Of a stretch of DNA of 41,999 nt, positions 39,943-41,999 are shown piece after piece (positions within the stretch are counted from its first letter, which is position 1; each line of letters starts with the position of its first letter). Source of the DNA: an uncultured Collinsella sp. GTDB lineage: Bacteria; Actinomycetota; Coriobacteriia; Coriobacteriales; Coriobacteriaceae. The notes under the pieces are model-generated. The model saw only the letters and a list, made by a program, of their open reading frames with translations, did no database searches and was not told where the DNA came from. Both the position numbers and the translations under genes were made by a program. The stretch spans positions 1 through 41,999 of the forward strand of contig CAAFGG010000044.1 in NCBI GenBank assembly GCA_900762325.1, in the 5' to 3' direction.

Positions 39943-40371
39943 TTAGGCCATCTTGTTGAGCATGTCGACACGGATCTGGTGACGGCCGCCGGCGTACTGG
40001 GCGCGCAGGAACTCGCGGGCGATCTTCTTGGCGACCTCGGTGCCCACAACGCCCGGGCCCATGGTGACCATGCGCGAACCGTTGTGCTCGCGGGTCATGT
40101 AAGCGGAACGCTCATCGGAAATGTTGGCGACGACCATGCCCTTGATCTTGACGGCGGCCATATAGGAGCCGACGCCGTACTTATCGAATGCGAAGCCCTG
40201 GGAATCCTTGTGCTCCAGCAGGTCCTTGGCAACGGCGGTCGCGGAATCGACAAAGTCCGCGGCAGGGGTCTCGGAATAGTCGACGACCTCGTGACCGTCG
40301 GCGATGAGCATCTCCTTGATGGACTCCTTCATCGACATACCGTCGGCATCGGAAGCGATTACAACCCTCAT
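39943..40371 (-). CDS. lacA: Galactose-6-phosphate isomerase subunit A
   Basis: A 142-residue partner of LacB, the usual LacA length. It begins MRVVIASDADGMSMKESIKE and has the family segments YSETPAADFVDSATAVAKDL, FDKYGVGSYMAAVKIKGMV, ANISDERSAYMTREHNGSRM and the ending YAGGRHQIRVDMLNKM. AAGGAGG lies 6 bases upstream of ATG 40371. First gene of the lacA-lacB-epimerase-lacC set, with dyads and a terminator in the leader region upstream. PTS lactose components (LacEF) and phospho-beta-galactosidase (LacG) are not in the window. Confidence 0.95.
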   Translation of the reverse strand: MRVVIASDADGMSMKESIKEMLIADGHEVVDYSETPAADFVDSATAVAKDLLEHKDSQGFAFDKYGVGSYMAAVKIKGMVVANISDERSAYMTREHNGSRMVTMGPGVVGTEVAKKIAREFLRAQYAGGRHQIRVDMLNKMA

Positions 40372-40465
40372 GACATCCTCCTTGAGAGATACGCAGGTGC
40401 GTAGTTTCTGTTTGGAAGTGTTGAATCGCGTTCAGGTCCGGGCATCTGAATGTGCGGTTCTTCAC

Positions 40466-40541
40466 TGTTCATGTTTATTTGAACACATTCGAACATCGAC
40501 TGCAACAACTATTTGTTTATCTTTGTTCTTTTTTGAACAAA
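40466..40541. promoter_or_regulatory. Candidate operator dyads upstream of lacA
   Basis: TGTTCA (40466-40471) and TGAACA (40480-40485) form one dyad; TTTGTTC (40522-40528) and GAACAAA (40535-40541) form a second with a T6 spacer. TTCGAACA at 40488-40496 adds a related half. The region is A+T-rich and located 95-170 bases before the lacA start, consistent with sites for a DeoR/LacR-type repressor such as the one at 29042. The 11-mer ACCGTTCACGG follows at 40543. These are the recognisable elements of the 307-bp gap 40372-40678. Confidence 0.6.
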
Positions 40542-40603
40542 TACCGTTCACGGATGGTTGCCGACCGTTTGGACCCGGTGCGGACGTAGCGACCATGTGT
40601 TCA

Positions 40604-40644
40604 ACAAACAAAAGGGCGGCCGAGAACGTGCCTCGGCCGCCCTT
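40604..40644 (-). terminator. Terminator of the membrane-protein gene
   Basis: On the minus strand AAGGGCGGCCGAG (40644-40632) pairs with CTCGGCCGCCCTT (40624-40612), followed by TTGTTTGTT. It lies 35 bases past the stop at 40679. Confidence 0.85.
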
Positions 40645-40678
40645 CGGCGGTATGTCCCGGTATATACAGCTGTTTTAG

Positions 40679-41692
40679 CTACTCGGACTGCTCACCCTTT
40701 TTGGCATGCTTGGACGGAGCGCTCAGAAAGCGACCCGTCAAATAGTTCGCCGGGCCGGAAATATCAATCCCCAGTAGCACGTGCCCCAGCCACAAAAACG
40801 CCGCGAGCACCAACAGTGGAATCACGCACGAGGTCACGATCATCACGATGACACCTTCGATCAGATCGGTCACCTGCTGCACAATTTCATCGGTCATCTG
40901 CTTGGCACCGCTGGTCACCGATGTGACGAGACCCGAGGCGCCGTCGGCAAGCTGCTCAAGCACATTCTTGGACTCTGTGGACTCGGTCTTTTTCTTGCTT
41001 GCTTTGGAGCTGTCGCTATCTGCCGCACCCGCAGCGTCGGCCGCCTTTTGCTCGGCCGCCTCGATGCTCACTCGATACGTTTCGTCGACCTTTTGCGACA
41101 CCCATACACTTGCAGGCACCAAGGCCATTCCGATCATGGCGACCACCAGCACGCGAGTCGCCACGCGGCGCAGGACAGCGCTCGTGCTCCAGCGCCCGTG
41201 AATGCCGAGCGACACCGCAAAGAGCACCAACGCAAACGGGATTAAGATGCCTAGGCCAACCGACCACAAAATAGTCAGCAGATATTTCTCGAGATAGAGC
41301 ACGGCAAGCACGATGCCCAAGTTGCCTGAAAGCTGCGCGAGCTGCTCGGCAACCGGCGTTCCCGTATCACCCGGCAGCGCGGTAATGCCCGCAGATAGCG
41401 CCACGCACGAGGTCGTGAGCGCCAGTACGTTACTTTTCTTTTGATCGATGACCTCGATGGTGGAGTCCCAAGTCTTGGTATCGGCAAAATGCGGACGAGC
41501 TACAAAGCCCGACAGCAGCGCCAGCACCACGAGCGCAACGATAAAGCCAATCTGCAGCTTTTTGTTTGCGCACACGACATCGGACAGGCTGGGCTGCAGC
41601 TCGGTTACCGTCGTATGCTCGGTTATCTGGACAGGACGCCCATGAGCCATCTCATACGCGTCTCTTTTTTGAATTGATCCGTTGTCCGGCAT
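40679..41692 (-). CDS. Integral membrane protein, unknown family
   Basis: A 337-residue protein with about five or six membrane spans: near 46-66 (LQIGFIVALVVLALLSGFVA), about 89-107, 130-165 (one or two), 180-198 and 285-312. A hydrophilic Ala/Ser/Lys/Asp-rich stretch at about 215-245 (AADSDSSKASKKKTEST) precedes a probable amphipathic segment and the last span. The N-terminal 45 residues are polar with no signal peptide. ATG 41692 has GGAGG upstream. It does not resemble a known transporter or enzyme by eye; neighbours give no hint, since it is separated from lacA by a terminator. Confidence 0.8.
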   Translation of the reverse strand: MPDNGSIQKRDAYEMAHGRPVQITEHTTVTELQPSLSDVVCANKKLQIGFIVALVVLALLSGFVARPHFADTKTWDSTIEVIDQKKSNVLALTTSCVALSAGITALPGDTGTPVAEQLAQLSGNLGIVLAVLYLEKYLLTILWSVGLGILIPFALVLFAVSLGIHGRWSTSAVLRRVATRVLVVAMIGMALVPASVWVSQKVDETYRVSIEAAEQKAADAAGAADSDSSKASKKKTESTESKNVLEQLADGASGLVTSVTSGAKQMTDEIVQQVTDLIEGVIVMIVTSCVIPLLVLAAFLWLGHVLLGIDISGPANYLTGRFLSAPSKHAKKGEQSE

Positions 41693-41884
41693 TTGGATAC
41701 CTCCTCATTCCGGCCTGTATTGCGGTGGAAAGTATACCCACCCATCGAAAAACTGAACGGCAGGAGGTGCAACAGGCTGCTGCATGATCCGCCCGCCATG
41801 AAATGGGCCCATCTACTACGTTTAACCGCCCATCCCCGACCATGCCACAAAGCGGAAAAACAAAACCGACGCTCCTATAAGTTG

Positions 41885-41999
41885 TCAAGAGGCAGTTTGC
41901 GGGAGCGCTCTCTCCAATTCGCACAGGAGCTCGTAATACCTCCTCTCCAGTTTCGTCGACCGCCGTTTCCCCCGTTCCAAGTGCCCGAGTGTGGCTGCG
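41885..41999 (-). CDS. C-terminal fragment of an unidentified gene, possibly HTH-type regulator
   Basis: An open frame enters from the right edge on the minus strand and stops at TGA 41885-41887. The 37 visible residues are AATLGHLERGKRRSTKLER followed by RYYELLCELERALPQTAS. The segment TLGHLERGKRR resembles the end of an XRE-type HTH (T-x-x-x-x-E-x-G-K-R), which would make it a small DNA-binding protein or a terminal HTH domain. The start lies outside the window. Between its stop and the membrane-protein start (41693-41884) nothing else was recognised. Confidence 0.5.
   Translation of the reverse strand, partial: AATLGHLERGKRRSTKLERRYYELLCELERALPQTAS

Overview
The window is a piece of a high-GC, Gram-positive-type chromosome that most resembles Collinsella or a close relative (Coriobacteriia, Actinomycetota, gut). 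This rests on recognition, not on a database search. The grounds are several LuxR regulators with multi-spanning membrane N-termini, an agmatine deiminase pathway next to such a regulator, a tagatose-6-phosphate pathway, a class II GalT, and many dispersed palindromic repeats. No rRNA, tRNA or CRISPR array was seen.

Layout. 1-340: the right end of an IS3-family (IS150-type) insertion sequence, then a 163-bp structured repeat. 340-5534: DAHP synthase, a GNAT acetyltransferase, a DUF4143-type AAA ATPase with a 4 x 23-bp upstream array, and a MATE exporter. 5631-16394: an amidohydrolase, two membrane LuxR regulators, two paralogous APC permeases, and the agmatine deiminase route (putrescine carbamoyltransferase, antiporter, agmatine deiminase). 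Carbamate kinase, the ATP-yielding step, is not in the window. 16395-21305: a more A+T-rich accessory block encoding a membrane LuxR-type protein with two HTH domains, a one-chain ABC exporter and a small secreted Cys protein, flanked by palindromic repeats and the severed tail of another luxR gene. 21306-27527: a BceAB-like ABC pair, a MutT-Vsr fusion, an AraC regulator that may be leaderless, and a HAD phosphatase.

27849-41692 is mainly sugar metabolism: class II aldolase with a divergent DeoR regulator, flavodiiron protein, LacI regulator divergent from galK-galT with three operator-like sites, a second DUF4143 ATPase with a 3 x 33-bp upstream array and flanking direct repeats, then lacA-lacB-epimerase-lacC, and an unknown membrane protein. 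The Leloir enzymes (galK, galT, aldose epimerase-like) and the tagatose-6-phosphate enzymes (LacAB, LacC, class II aldolase) together suggest a galactose/lactose locus. No PTS or galE gene lies in the window. A partial gene with an HTH-like tail runs off the right edge.

The least ordinary items are: two DUF4143 ATPases each preceded by a different tandem array that shares the core ATGGAAAA; the two-HTH membrane regulator with its ABC exporter and secreted Cys protein; the NUDIX-Vsr fusion; and a repeat family that ends within a few bases of the stop codon of three separate genes, always in the same orientation.
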